Assembly: GCA_036675345.1 (NCBI GenBank)
Contig: JAKFFE010000024.1
Span: forward strand, 21,043-85,042
DNA from: JALYOC01 sp036675345
GTDB lineage: Bacteria; Myxococcota; Myxococcia; Myxococcales; Myxococcaceae
Length of the DNA: 64,000 nucleotides
Direction of reading: 5' to 3'
Positions 24,114-34,400 of the stretch are shown here, in pieces. A program made the translations under genes and the position numbers. The notes beneath the pieces were generated by a model. It ran no database searches and was not told the DNA's origin. It saw nothing but the letters and a program-made list of their open reading frames with translations. Within the stretch, counting starts at the first letter, position 1, and each line of letters starts with the position of its first letter.

Positions 24114-24120
24114 TTATAAA
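24114..24120 (+). promoter_or_regulatory. TATAAA -10-like box just before the type III PKS gene
   Basis: TTATAAA is an unusually AT-rich block in this region and ends 6 bases before the GTG start at 24127. If it is a -10 box, the message would be leaderless, which agrees with the lack of a ribosome-binding site here. No convincing -35 box is seen. Confidence 0.4.
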
Positions 24121-24126
24121 GCCGGG

Positions 24127-25194
24127 GTGTCCAATCCTCCGGCGCCCGCCATCCGGGCAGTGTCCCGCACCCTCCCCAAGCACTACGCGGATCAAGAGCA
24201 GCTGATCGCCGCCTTCCGCGGGCTGTGGGCCAAGAAGCACTTCAACCTGGAACGGATCGAAGAGCTGCACCGCGCGGTGCAGGTCTCCGGCCGTCATCTG
24301 GCGATCCCCCTGGCGGACTATGAGGCCCTGGAGACCTTCTCCGCCCGCAACGACGCCTGGACCCGGGTGGCCACCGAGCTGGGCGCGGAGGCGATCACCG
24401 CCGCGCTGGCGCAGGCGGGGCTGACTCCGCGGGAGGTGGACCACCTGTTCTTCGTCACCGTCACCGGGATCGCCACCCCCAGCATCGACGCTCGACTGAT
24501 CAACCGGCTGGGGCTGCGGCCGGACGTCAAGCGCACCCCGATCTTCGGCCTGGGGTGCGTGGCCGGAGCGGCCGGCACCGCCCGGGCCTCCGATTCACTG
24601 CGCGCCTTTCCGGACCAGGTGGCGGTGCTGCTCTCGGTGGAGCTGTGCTCGCTGACCTTGCAGCGGGAGGACGTCTCCATCCCCAACATCATCGCCTCCG
24701 GGCTGTTCGGGGACGGGGCCTCGGCGATGGTGCTGGTGGGGGGACAGCGTCCGGGGAGCGGGCCGCGGGTGGTGGCCACCCGGTCGGTGTTCTATCCGGA
24801 CACCGAGCGGATCATGGGCTGGGACGTGGTGGACTCCGGCTTCAAGGTGGTGCTGTCCGCCAAGGTCCCCTCCCTGGTCAAGGATCGGGTGCGCCACGAC
24901 GTGGACGCCTTCCTGGCCGACCACGGGCTGGATCGCTCGCGGATCACCCACTGGGTGGCCCACACCGGTGGGCCCAAGGTGCTGGAGGCCTTCCAGGAGG
25001 CGCTGGAGCTGCCGCCCGCCGCGCTGGAGCGGTCCTGGCGGTCGCTGCGTGAGACCGGGAACCTCTCCTCGGCCTCGGTGATGTTCGTGCTCTCGGAGTT
25101 GCTGGAGTCCCAGGTGGCCCGCCCCGGGGAGTTGGGGGTGCTGATGGCGATGGGGCCCGGGTTCTGCTCCGAGCTGGTGCTGCTGCAATGGTGA
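24127..25194 (+). CDS. type III polyketide synthase (chalcone synthase-like)
   Basis: Homodimeric ketosynthase that extends an acyl starter with malonyl units and cyclises the chain to pyrones or resorcinols. The 355-residue protein has the Cys-His-Asn triad of the family: C144 in IFGLGCVAGAAG, H279 in THWVAHTGGPKV and N312 in RETGNLSSASV. The GFG-type loop near the C-terminus appears as AMGPGFCSE. HLAIPLADYE, following RAVQVSGR, resembles bacterial alkylpyrone/resorcinol synthases more than FabH. The gene overlaps the ACP gene by 7 bases, and the operon supplies a fatty starter, so a long-chain acyl starter is inferred. Confidence 0.88.
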   Translation: MSNPPAPAIRAVSRTLPKHYADQEQLIAAFRGLWAKKHFNLERIEELHRAVQVSGRHLAIPLADYEALETFSARNDAWTRVATELGAEAITAALAQAGLTPREVDHLFFVTVTGIATPSIDARLINRLGLRPDVKRTPIFGLGCVAGAAGTARASDSLRAFPDQVAVLLSVELCSLTLQREDVSIPNIIASGLFGDGASAMVLVGGQRPGSGPRVVATRSVFYPDTERIMGWDVVDSGFKVVLSAKVPSLVKDRVRHDVDAFLADHGLDRSRITHWVAHTGGPKVLEAFQEALELPPAALERSWRSLRETGNLSSASVMFVLSELLESQVARPGELGVLMAMGPGFCSELVLLQW

Positions 25195-25448
25195 CCCCCA
25201 CCCAGGCGGAGGTGATCGCCGAACTCCAGCGCCTGTGTCGAGAGGAGCTGGAGCTGGAGCGGACCCTGGCACCCAGCGATCGGCTGGAGGGGGATCTGCA
25301 GCTGGACTCGATGGGGCTGATCGTCGTGGTGGTAGGGGTGGAAAACCGCTTCCGGATCAAGCTGACCGAGACCGACTCGGAGGAGGTCAAGACGGTGGGA
25401 GACCTGGCGGAGCTGGTGGTGCGCCGTTCGGTGGAGGCGACCCGATGA
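25188..25448 (+). CDS. acyl carrier protein
   Basis: An 86-residue stand-alone ACP with the phosphopantetheine Ser at S41 in LQLDSMGLIVVVV and an acidic helix II region (ETDSEEVKTVGDLAELVVRR). It would carry the fatty acyl chain activated by the ligase encoded next to it and hand it to the polyketide synthase. It overlaps the PKS gene by 7 bases and the ligase by ATGA, so the three proteins are made together. Confidence 0.92.
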   Translation: MVTPTQAEVIAELQRLCREELELERTLAPSDRLEGDLQLDSMGLIVVVVGVENRFRIKLTETDSEEVKTVGDLAELVVRRSVEATR

Positions 25449-27214
25449 AGGGACCCGCCCTGGTCAGGCTTCCGCACCCCACCGTCAACGCCGCGCTGGA
25501 GTCCGCGGCCCAGACCCCGTCGGGGCTGACCTTCGTGGACGCCCGGGAGGAGGACACCTTCCTTCCCTTCGCCCAGCTCTACCTGCGCGCGCAGCGGGTG
25601 GCCGGAAGCTTGCGGGAGCGGGGAATCCGGACCGGGGATCGGGTGGCGATGGTGCTGCCCACCAGCGTGGCCTTCATGGACGCCTTCTTCGGCGCGCTGC
25701 TGGCGGGCGCGGTCCCGGTGCCGCTGTATCCGCCGGTGCGGCTGGGAAGGTTGGCGGAGTACCACCGGGCCACCGCCCGGATGTTGACCGCCAGCGGGGC
25801 CCGGATCGTCCTCTCCGATGCGCGGGTGCGGCTGCTGCTGGGAGAGTCGGTAGCGGCGGCGCGACCGGCGCTGGGGCTGGTCTCGGTCTCCGCGCTGGAG
25901 GAGGAGGGCAGCCCCTACCAGGAGCCGGTCTCCGGGGATCAGCTGGGGCTGGTGCAGTTCTCCTCTGGCTCCACCGTGGATCCGAAGCCGGTGGCCCTGT
26001 CCCACGCCAACCTGGTCTCCCAGTGCGCGGTGCTGCGGGCCCTGCTGCCGCCTGCGGCGGACGGCCACGAGCTGGGCGTCTCCTGGCTGCCGCTGTACCA
26101 CGACATGGGATTGATCGGCTGTCTGCTCCCGGCGGTGACCTTCCCCGGGCCGCTGACCCTGATCCCCCCCGAGCTGTTCCTGGCCCGCCCGGCCTTGTGG
26201 CTGCGCACCCTCTCCCGTCACCGGGGCACCCTCTCCGCCGCGCCGAACTTCGCCTACGCCCTGTGCCTGAAGCGGGTGAAGGACGCGGAGCTGGAGGGGG
26301 TGGATCTGTCGCGCTGGCGCTACGCCCTCAACGGCGCCGAGCCGATCTCCGGGGAGGTGATGCGCCGCTTCGCCCAGCGCTTCGCCGCCCAGGGGTTTGA
26401 ACCGGCGGCGCTGATGCCGGTGTACGGGCTGTCGGAGGCCTCGCTGGCGGTGACCTTCACCCCCCGGCGGTCTCCGCTCCGGGAGGCGAAGGTGGACGCG
26501 GCCACCCTGGCCGCGCGCGCCGAGGTCCTCCCCGGTTCGCGGTCCATCCCCTCGGTGGGAGTCCCGGTGCCCGGTTGCGAGGTGGAGGTGCGCTCGGAGG
26601 AGGGGGAGGCGCTGGGTGAGGGCAGGGCGGGGAAGATCTTCGCCCGGGGGCCCTCGGTGATGACCGGCTATCTGGATCTGCCGGAGGCCACCGCCCGGGC
26701 GCTGTCCGATGGGTGGCTGGACACCGGGGATCTGGGCTTCTGGGAGGACGGCGAACTGCACGTCTCCGGGCGGTCCAAGGATCTGGTGATCATCCGCGGA
26801 GCGAACCACGCCCCCCAGGAGTTCGAGGAGTGTCTGGAGGGGCTGGAGGGCTTCCGCGCCGGGTGTGCGGTGGCGCTGGGGTTCACCCCCGAGGACGCGC
26901 AGAGCGAGGCGCTGCTGATCCTGGCCGAGCGCGCCAAGGACCAGGCCTCGGGCGAGGAGGACTCGGCGCTGGAGGAGCGGATCCGCGTCGCGGTGACCGA
27001 GCGGACCAAGATCCGGCCGCACACGGTGAAGGTGATCCCACCGGGGACGTTGCCTCGAACCTCCAGCGGGAAGATGCGCCGCGCCGAGGCGCTGCGGCAG
27101 TTCCTGGCCCAGGAGCTGGCCGCGCCCCGGAGGGTGGGGGTGTTGACCCTGGCCGCGCAGATGACCCGGTCGTCGATCGCCCTGCTGCGCACCAAGCTGG
27201 ATCCGGAGGACTGA
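25445..27214 (+). CDS. fatty acyl-AMP ligase (FAAL-like)
   Basis: A 589-residue ANL-superfamily adenylating enzyme that activates a free fatty acid as acyl-AMP for loading onto an ACP. Motifs in order: VQFSSGSTVDPKPVALSHANL (P-loop-like A3), SWLPLYHDMGLIG, YALNGAEPIS, MPVYGLSEASLAVTF (A5), DGWLDTGDLGFWEDGELHVSGRSKDLVIIRG (A7-A8) and LPRTSSGKMRR with the A10 Lys. LPLYHDMGLIG and the strong similarity to FadD32-type enzymes favour a FAAL over an acyl-CoA ligase; the FAAL-specific insertion should be checked by alignment. The start overlaps the ACP stop. Confidence 0.88.
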   Translation: MKGPALVRLPHPTVNAALESAAQTPSGLTFVDAREEDTFLPFAQLYLRAQRVAGSLRERGIRTGDRVAMVLPTSVAFMDAFFGALLAGAVPVPLYPPVRLGRLAEYHRATARMLTASGARIVLSDARVRLLLGESVAAARPALGLVSVSALEEEGSPYQEPVSGDQLGLVQFSSGSTVDPKPVALSHANLVSQCAVLRALLPPAADGHELGVSWLPLYHDMGLIGCLLPAVTFPGPLTLIPPELFLARPALWLRTLSRHRGTLSAAPNFAYALCLKRVKDAELEGVDLSRWRYALNGAEPISGEVMRRFAQRFAAQGFEPAALMPVYGLSEASLAVTFTPRRSPLREAKVDAATLAARAEVLPGSRSIPSVGVPVPGCEVEVRSEEGEALGEGRAGKIFARGPSVMTGYLDLPEATARALSDGWLDTGDLGFWEDGELHVSGRSKDLVIIRGANHAPQEFEECLEGLEGFRAGCAVALGFTPEDAQSEALLILAERAKDQASGEEDSALEERIRVAVTERTKIRPHTVKVIPPGTLPRTSSGKMRRAEALRQFLAQELAAPRRVGVLTLAAQMTRSSIALLRTKLDPED

Positions 27215-27216
27215 AG

Positions 27217-28341
27217 GTGGCGCTGGGTGCGGACCCGCGCGGGGAGGAGCCGGCCCGGGGAATCCACGACGTGGCGATCGTCGGCGGAGGCCCGGTGGGA
27301 CTGGCGCTGGCAATCGGCGCGGCCGCCCAGGGCCTGGCGGTGGTGGTGTTCGAACGCCAGCGCTACCCGGTGGACAAGGCCTGCGGAGAGGGCCTGATGC
27401 CCACCGGGCTGCGGCTGCTGGAGGCGCTGGGGGTGCGCTGCTCGCCCGCGGACTGCACCCCGTTCACCGGGATCCGCTACCTGCAGGAGGACGGCAGCAC
27501 CGCCGAGGGAAGCTTCGGCGAGGGCCGCTTCGGGCTGGGGATCCGACGGACCGCGCTCTCCACCGCGCTGGTGGAGCGGGCCCGGGAGGCGGGCGCGGAG
27601 ATCCGCGAAGGGGTGGGGGCGCGAGGCTGGAGCCGGCACACCGAAGGGGTGCAGTTGGAGACCGACGGGGGGCCCGTCCACGCCAGGCTGCTGGTGGCGG
27701 CCGACGGGCTCAACTCCACCCTGCGCCAGGAACAGGGCCTGGAGCGTCCCAGCGGATTGCCCGCGCGCTACGGCTTGCGCCGGCACTACGCCCTGGCTCC
27801 GTGGACCGACCGGGTGGAGGTGTACTTCTCCCGCGACGTGGAGGCCTATGTGACCCCGGTGGGCGAGCGGCGGATCGGGGTCGCCTTCCTCTGGGAGAGG
27901 GGCAGCGAGCAGGTGTCGTTCGAGCAGCTGCTGGAGCGGTTCCCAAAGCTGGCGCAGCGGCTGGGCGCCGCGCCCCACGACTCCACGGTGCGAGGGGCGG
28001 GGCCGCTGGCGCGGACGGTGCCGGTGCTGGCGCAGGATCGCTTCGTGCTGCTGGGAGACGCCGCCGGCTACGTGGATGCGATCACCGGGGAAGGGCTGAC
28101 CCTGGGGCTGAGGGCCGCCGCGTTCCTGGCCGCTGAGCTTCCTGCTGTGCTGGCCCAGGGGGCGACCGCCCGCTCGCTGGATCCCTACGTGAGAGCGTGC
28201 GCCCGCCACTTCGATCCGTACTCACGGATGACCCGCGCGATGTTGTGGTTGGCGAGGCGACCCGCCCTGCGCCGCAGGGTGATCCGCGCGGTGGGCAGGG
28301 CTCCCTGGGCCTTTGACCAGCTCCTTCGCCGCGTGGCGTAG
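27217..28341 (+). CDS. FAD-dependent oxidoreductase/monooxygenase
   Basis: A 374-residue flavoprotein of the geranylgeranyl-reductase/aromatic hydroxylase class. It has an N-terminal Rossmann motif (VAIVGGGPVGLALAIGAA), the CGEGLMPTGLRLLEALGV substrate-domain entry, LLVAADGLNSTLR (a DG motif) and the second FAD motif RFVLLGDAAGYVDAITGEGLTLGLRAA. GTG start with GGAGG seven bases upstream and only 2 bases after the ligase stop. In phenolic-lipid operons such as Streptomyces srsABC, a flavoprotein hydroxylates the resorcinol ring; by analogy it may tailor the PKS product here. Confidence 0.85.
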   Translation: MALGADPRGEEPARGIHDVAIVGGGPVGLALAIGAAAQGLAVVVFERQRYPVDKACGEGLMPTGLRLLEALGVRCSPADCTPFTGIRYLQEDGSTAEGSFGEGRFGLGIRRTALSTALVERAREAGAEIREGVGARGWSRHTEGVQLETDGGPVHARLLVAADGLNSTLRQEQGLERPSGLPARYGLRRHYALAPWTDRVEVYFSRDVEAYVTPVGERRIGVAFLWERGSEQVSFEQLLERFPKLAQRLGAAPHDSTVRGAGPLARTVPVLAQDRFVLLGDAAGYVDAITGEGLTLGLRAAAFLAAELPAVLAQGATARSLDPYVRACARHFDPYSRMTRAMLWLARRPALRRRVIRAVGRAPWAFDQLLRRVA

Positions 28342-28420
28342 GGCTTGGCTCAAGGCGGACGAGTCGCACCCGGACCCACATTTCTTGCGGGTTTGTCTGG
28401 GCTTCCGGATGCAGTGTGTT

Positions 28421-28443
28421 TTGGAAAACCATTCCCGTATAGT
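28421..28443 (+). promoter_or_regulatory. possible -10 box (TATAGT) upstream of the giant gene
   Basis: TATAGT at 28438-28443 in a short AT-rich stretch 40 bases before the ATG. An upstream TTGGAA is present at 28421-28426, but the 11-base spacing is too short for a normal sigma-70 promoter, so the -35 element is uncertain. The 142-base gap holds nothing else I can identify. Confidence 0.3.
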
Positions 28444-28483
28444 CGGCCCGAAATTTTCCCGGGTGACCGGCAGCGGGGACGCA

Positions 28484-31400
28484 ATGATCAAGGCTCTCAG
28501 GTTTTCGGCGGCGTTGGTGACGGTGGCCCTGGCCGCCGGGTGTGGCGAGGCGGGGAATCCGGAGCCGGCGCAGACCGTGGGGATGGTGCGCAGTGGGCTG
28601 GGGATTCCGCCCACCACCTCGGTTCCCCTCGAACTGAGCGTCAATGAGGACAGCCCGCTGTTCATCACGGGCGGGAACGCGATCACCGTTGCCGACCCCG
28701 ATAGCCCCATCCTCAACGTTCAGATCATCGTCACCAACGGCGTGTTCGTGCCGGGGACGGATCCGGATGTGGTCATCAGCGGGTCGGGAACGTTCAGCGT
28801 GGCCCTCACCGGATCACCAGCAGCCATCAACAATGCGTTGTCTTCGTCTCGGTACAGCCCCGCGCTCGACTTCTTCGGTGACGCTCAGTTTCAGATCACC
28901 GCCAACGACTCAGACGGAAACGTCAGCGCCACCGGGGTGATGACGATTCACGTCCTCCCCTTCAACGACCCGCCCACCAACATCGTCCCCACCGGGGTGC
29001 AAGCGGCCACCGAGGATGTTCCGCGCACCTTCCCCCTGCCGGTCAACGACGTGGATCTGGGGTCGGAGCCAATCGTGATCACCCTGACCGCCTCCAACGG
29101 GACGGTGATGACCCTGCCCACCACCTCCGGGCTGACCTTCCTGAACGCCAGTGACGGCAACAACGACCCCGCGATGCACTTCCAGGGTCTGCTCCCGGAC
29201 GTGAACGCGGCCCTCAACGGCCTGACCGTCACCCCAGCGCTGAACTACATCGGCAACAGCACGGTGGTGATCAAGAGCGAGGACCTGGGCAAGACCGGCG
29301 CCGGCGAGCCGGGTGCCGACACGGACACGGTCACTCTCTTCTGGGCGGCGGTGAACGACGCGCCGGTCAATGCATTCCCGGTGGCGCAGACCGTGGTGGA
29401 GGACAGCTCGCTGACCTTCTCGGCCGCCAACGCCAACGGGTTGAGCACCAGCGACGTGGATGTCACCACCGCCCTGCTGCAGATCACCCTGGAAGCCAAC
29501 GGCGGAACGCTCAACCTGGGCAACCCCGGGATGGTTTCCTTCAATTCGGGAGACGGCGCTGGAGATGCGCTCATGACTTTCACGGGCACGCAGGTCGCCG
29601 TGAACGCCGCCTTGAACGGCACGGTCTTCACTCCTTTCCCGAACTTCGCCGGGACGGCGACCGTGAAGATGATTTCCCTCGATCTTGGCAACAGCGGGTC
29701 CGGCGGAGCGCGCAAGGACGAGGACATCGTGACCGTCAACGTCACCGGGTTGAACGACGCTCCGGTCAACACCGTCCCCGGAACGCAGACCACCAACGAG
29801 GATGTGGCCCGGGCCTTCTCCTCCAGCAACGGCAACCTGATCACCGTGGCCGACGTCGACGCTCCGACCCTCCAGGTCTCCCTCACGGTGACCAACGGCA
29901 CCTTGACCCTCGCAGGGACCACCGGGCTGAGCTTCCAGTCTGGGGATGGCAACTCCGATCCCAGCATGGTCTTCACCGGCGCGGTGGGGTCGCTCAATGG
30001 CGCGCTCAACGGACTCACCTTCCGCCCCACCGCCAACTTCTTTGGCAGCGCGACCCTGGAGGTGCGGACCAGTGACCTGGGCGCCTCGGGCAGCGGCGGG
30101 CCGTTCGAGGACGTCGACTCCATTCAAATCACCATCGCCTCGGTCAACGATCTGCCGGACGCGGTGAACGATACCCTGGTGCTCCTGGAGGACTCCGGCT
30201 CCACCAATGTCCCGGTCCTGACCAACGATGGCTTCGCGCCGGATCCGGGCGAGACCCTGACCATCACCAGCGCGACGCAGGGAGCGAACGGCTCCACCAC
30301 GTTCTCCGCCCTGGGCGTCACCTACCAGCCCAACCCCCACTTCAACGGCACCGACTCCTTCTCGTACACCATCTCCGACGGAAACGGCGGGGAGGACACC
30401 GCCACCGTGCTGGTCACGGTGACCAGCGTCAACGACAACCCGGAGGCGGTGGCGGACACCGTCACCCTGCAGCAGAACTCCGGGGCCAACACCCTCAGCG
30501 TGCTCAGCAACGACAGCTTCGCTCCCGACCTGGGGGAGACGCTGACCATCACCGCGGTGAGTGCCCCCGATCCCCTCGCCAGCGGCTCGGTGGTGATCGG
30601 AACCGGTGGCCGCAACCTGGTCTTCACGCCGGTGGACGGATACGTGGGCCCGGTCACCTTCACCTACACCGTCTCGGACGGAAACGGCGGAACCGACACC
30701 GCCGTCGTCACGCTCACCGTGGTCGCGGTGAACAACGCCCCGGTCAACACCCTGCCTCCTCCTCCGCGCACCGTGGAGGACACCCAGCTCGTCTTCTCCA
30801 CCACGGTCGGCAATCCGATCAGCGTCACCGACGCCAACAGCGGCACCCTGACCGTGCAGATCTCGGTGACCAACGGAACCTTCACCCTGGGCGCCGTCAC
30901 CGGGCTGACCGTCTCCGGCAACAACTCGGCGCTGGTCACCGCCCAGGGCACACTGGCCGCGCTGAACAACGGCCTGAACAACTCCCGCTACCAGCCCACG
31001 CCGAACTTCAATGGCGAGTCCTCGCTGACCCTCACCTCCAGCGACTCCACCGGCGAGACCACCACCAACTCGCTGCTGATCAACGTGGACGCGGTCAATG
31101 ACTCGCCGGTCAACACCCTGCCCACCACGGTCCAGGCCGGCATCGAGGATGAGCCCAAGACCTTCACCTCCATCCTGGTCTCCGACGTGGACGTGGGCGC
31201 AGCGACGCTCAGCGTGACCCTGACCGCGGACAACGAGACCGTGATCACCCTCCCCACCACCAGCGGGCTGGTTTTCGTCGCCCCGGCGGACGGTGTGGAC
31301 GACGCCACCATGACCTTCGTGGGCCCCCTGACCGCGGTGAACACCGCCCTCAACGGGCTCACCGTGACCCCCAAGCTGAACTTCATCGGCACCAGCACCC

Positions 31401-34400
31401 TGGTCCTCACCACCAACGACCTGGGCAACTCCGGGGTTCCGGGTTCTCCCGCCCGTCAGGACACCGACACCCTCAACTTCGCCTGGGGCGCGGTGAACGA
31501 CGCGCCGGTCAACGCCGTCCCGCCCGCCCAGGCCACCATCGAGGAGACCCCGCTCACTCTCTCCTCGGCGGCCGGCAATGGCCTCAGCGCCTCCGACGTG
31601 GACGTCAGCGGTGGGCTGCTGCAGATGACCCTCAACACCGCCGGCGGCGTGCTCACCCTCGGCTCCTCCACCGGGCTCAGCTTCAGCGCGGGCGACGGCA
31701 GCTCGGATTCCACCATGACCTTCCGGGGCACCCTGGCCACGCTGAACGCGGCGCTGGACAGCGTGGTGTTCACCCCCAACGCCAACTTCGACGGGGCGGC
31801 CTCGGTCACCCTGATCACCAACGACCTGGGCAACAGCGGCAACGGCGGCGCCCGTCAGGACACCGACACCGTCACCATCAATGTGGCAGGGGTGAACGAC
31901 GCTCCGGTGTTCACCACCCCTGGTGCGCAGGTGACCAACGAGGACGTGGCCCGGGTGTTCTCCACCGGCAACGGCAACCTGCTCACGGTGGCGGACGTGG
32001 ACGCGCCCACCCTCCAGATCTCCCTGGCCGGGATCAACGGAACCCTGACCCTGGGGGGGAAGGCCGGCCTCACCTTCCAGGCCGGTGACGGCACCGCCGA
32101 TGCGACGATGGTCTTCACCGGTGCGGTCGCCGCGCTGAACACCGCCCTCAACGGACTGAGCTTCGCTCCCACCGCGAACTACAACGGCCCGGCCTCGCTC
32201 GAACTCCTGGTCACCGACCTCGGCGCCACCGGCAGCGGGGGTTCGAAGTCGGACCCGCGCACGGTGGCGATCACCGTCACCTCGGTCAACGACGTCCCAG
32301 ACGCGACCAACGACAGCCTCACCGTGGCCGAGGATGACGGCGCCATCCCGCTGGGTGTCCTGGGGAACGACTCCATCGCGCCCGACTCGGGAGAGACGCT
32401 GGTGGTGACCGCGGCCACCCAGGGGACCAACGGCGCCACCACCTTCACCGCCTCCGGCGTCACTTACCAGCCGAACGCCAACTTCAACGGCACCGACTCC
32501 TTCTCGTACACCGTCTCCGACGGCAACGGCGGGGTGGACACCGCCACCGTGGTGGTCACCGTCACCGCGGTCAATGACCGACCCACCGCGGGCAACGACA
32601 ACGCCACTGTGCTGCAGAACTCCGTCGCCAATCTGATCCACGTGCTGAACAACGACAGCGCGGCGCCGGATCTGGGAGAGACCCTCAGCCTGGTCTCGGT
32701 GGTCACGGCACCGGCCAACGGCACCGCGTTCATCAACGGGAACAGCATCAGCTACAACCCCACCGCGGCCTACTCGGGGCCGGATCTACTGACCTACCTG
32801 GTCTCCGACGGCAACGGCGGAACCGCGGAGGGAACGGTGACCATCGACGTGGTGGCGGTGAACACCCAGCCGGTGAACACGCTGCCCACCAACCAGCAGA
32901 CCATCGAGGACATCGCGCTCTTCTTCTCCAGCGCAGGCGGCAATCCGATCTCGGTGGCGGACGCCAACAACCCTGCGCTGACCGTCCAGATCGCGGTCAC
33001 CAACGGTGTCTTCAAGCTGGGCGGTACCACCGGGCTGACCACCGTCAGCGGCGACAACACCGCCAACGTCACCGCCGGCGGGCAGATCACCGCTCTCAAT
33101 ACCGCCCTCAACAATGCCCGCTTCATCCCGGCGCTCAACTACAGCGGCCAGGCCACGCTGCAGATCATCAGCAGCGACAGCAATGGGGAGAGCAAAACCG
33201 ACGTGCTCAACCTCGTAGTGACGGCGGTCAATGATCCGCCGGTGAACACTGGGTTGTCTCCCAGCGTCACCGGTCTGGAGGACACTCCCCGGACGTTCGC
33301 CTCCTTCTCGATCACCGATGCCGACGTGGGGGCGGCCCAGCTTTCGGTCTCACTGACCTCCAGCAATGGCACCCGGATCGGCCTCTCCAGCACCGACGGG
33401 ATCAACTTCGCGCCCGGCTCCACCGACACCGTGATGTCGTTCACCGGGCCGCTTCCCCGGGTCAATGCCGCCATCAATGGTCTGACCGTGACCCCTCCCC
33501 CGGACTTCATCGGCTCCAGCACCCTGCAGATCGTGACCAGCGACCTGGGCAGCAACGGGTCGGGCGGTGAGCGAGTGGACAGCGACAGCGTCAACATTCA
33601 ATGGAACTCCGACAACGACGCGCCGCTCAACGCGGTGCCCGGACCGCAGGCGATGCTGGAGGAGGGGCTGCTGGTCTTCTCCTCGTCCTCCGGCAATGCC
33701 CTGAGCGTCTCCGACGTGGACATGGGCGCCGGCCTGGCCCGGGTCACCCTCACCGCCACCAACGGCCGGCTATTCCTGGGCAACCCCGGGGCGGTGACGA
33801 TGGTGACCGGCACCGGGACCAACGAGACCACCATGGCCTTCACCGGCACCCTGGCCGCGGTGAACACCGCCCTCGATGGCACCAGCTACGCCCCCAACGT
33901 CAACTTCGTCGGCGCGGCCACCCTGACCGTGCTCACCAGTGACCTGGGCAACACCGGTGGCACGGCCAAGCTCGACACCGACGTGATCGCGATCACGGTC
34001 AACGGGGTGAACGACGCCCCGGTGAACTCCATCCCCGGCGACCAGTTCCTCAACGAGGACACCTCGCTGCAGTTCTCCACCGCCAATGGCAACCGGGTGA
34101 ACGTGGCGGACGTGGATGCCGCCTCCTTGCAGGTGACGCTCTCCAGCGCCAACGGCACCGTGGCCCTGGGCACCAAGACCGGCCTCACCTTCCAGGCCGG
34201 GACCGGCGTCGCCGCCACCACCATGACCTTCACCGGGCCGCTGGCCAGCCTGGCCACCGCGCTCAACACCCTGGTGTTCGTCCCCACCCCCAACTTCCAG
34301 GGGTTGGGCAGCGTCACCGTGCTCACCCGGGACCTGGGCGCCACCGGCGCCGGGATCGCCGAACAGGATGAGGACACGATCTCGATCCTGGTCGCGCCGC

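Noticed and set aside
28313..28483. Upstream in-phase extension of the giant gene from an ATG at 28313
   Set aside because: It would overlap the flavoprotein gene and bury the lipoprotein signal peptide in the interior. The ATG at 28484 gives a proper signal sequence.
28910..32641. Minus-strand frame of 1243 codons opposite the giant repeat gene
   Set aside because: Its apparent repeats are the complement of the coding repeats on the plus strand. No start signal and no motif.
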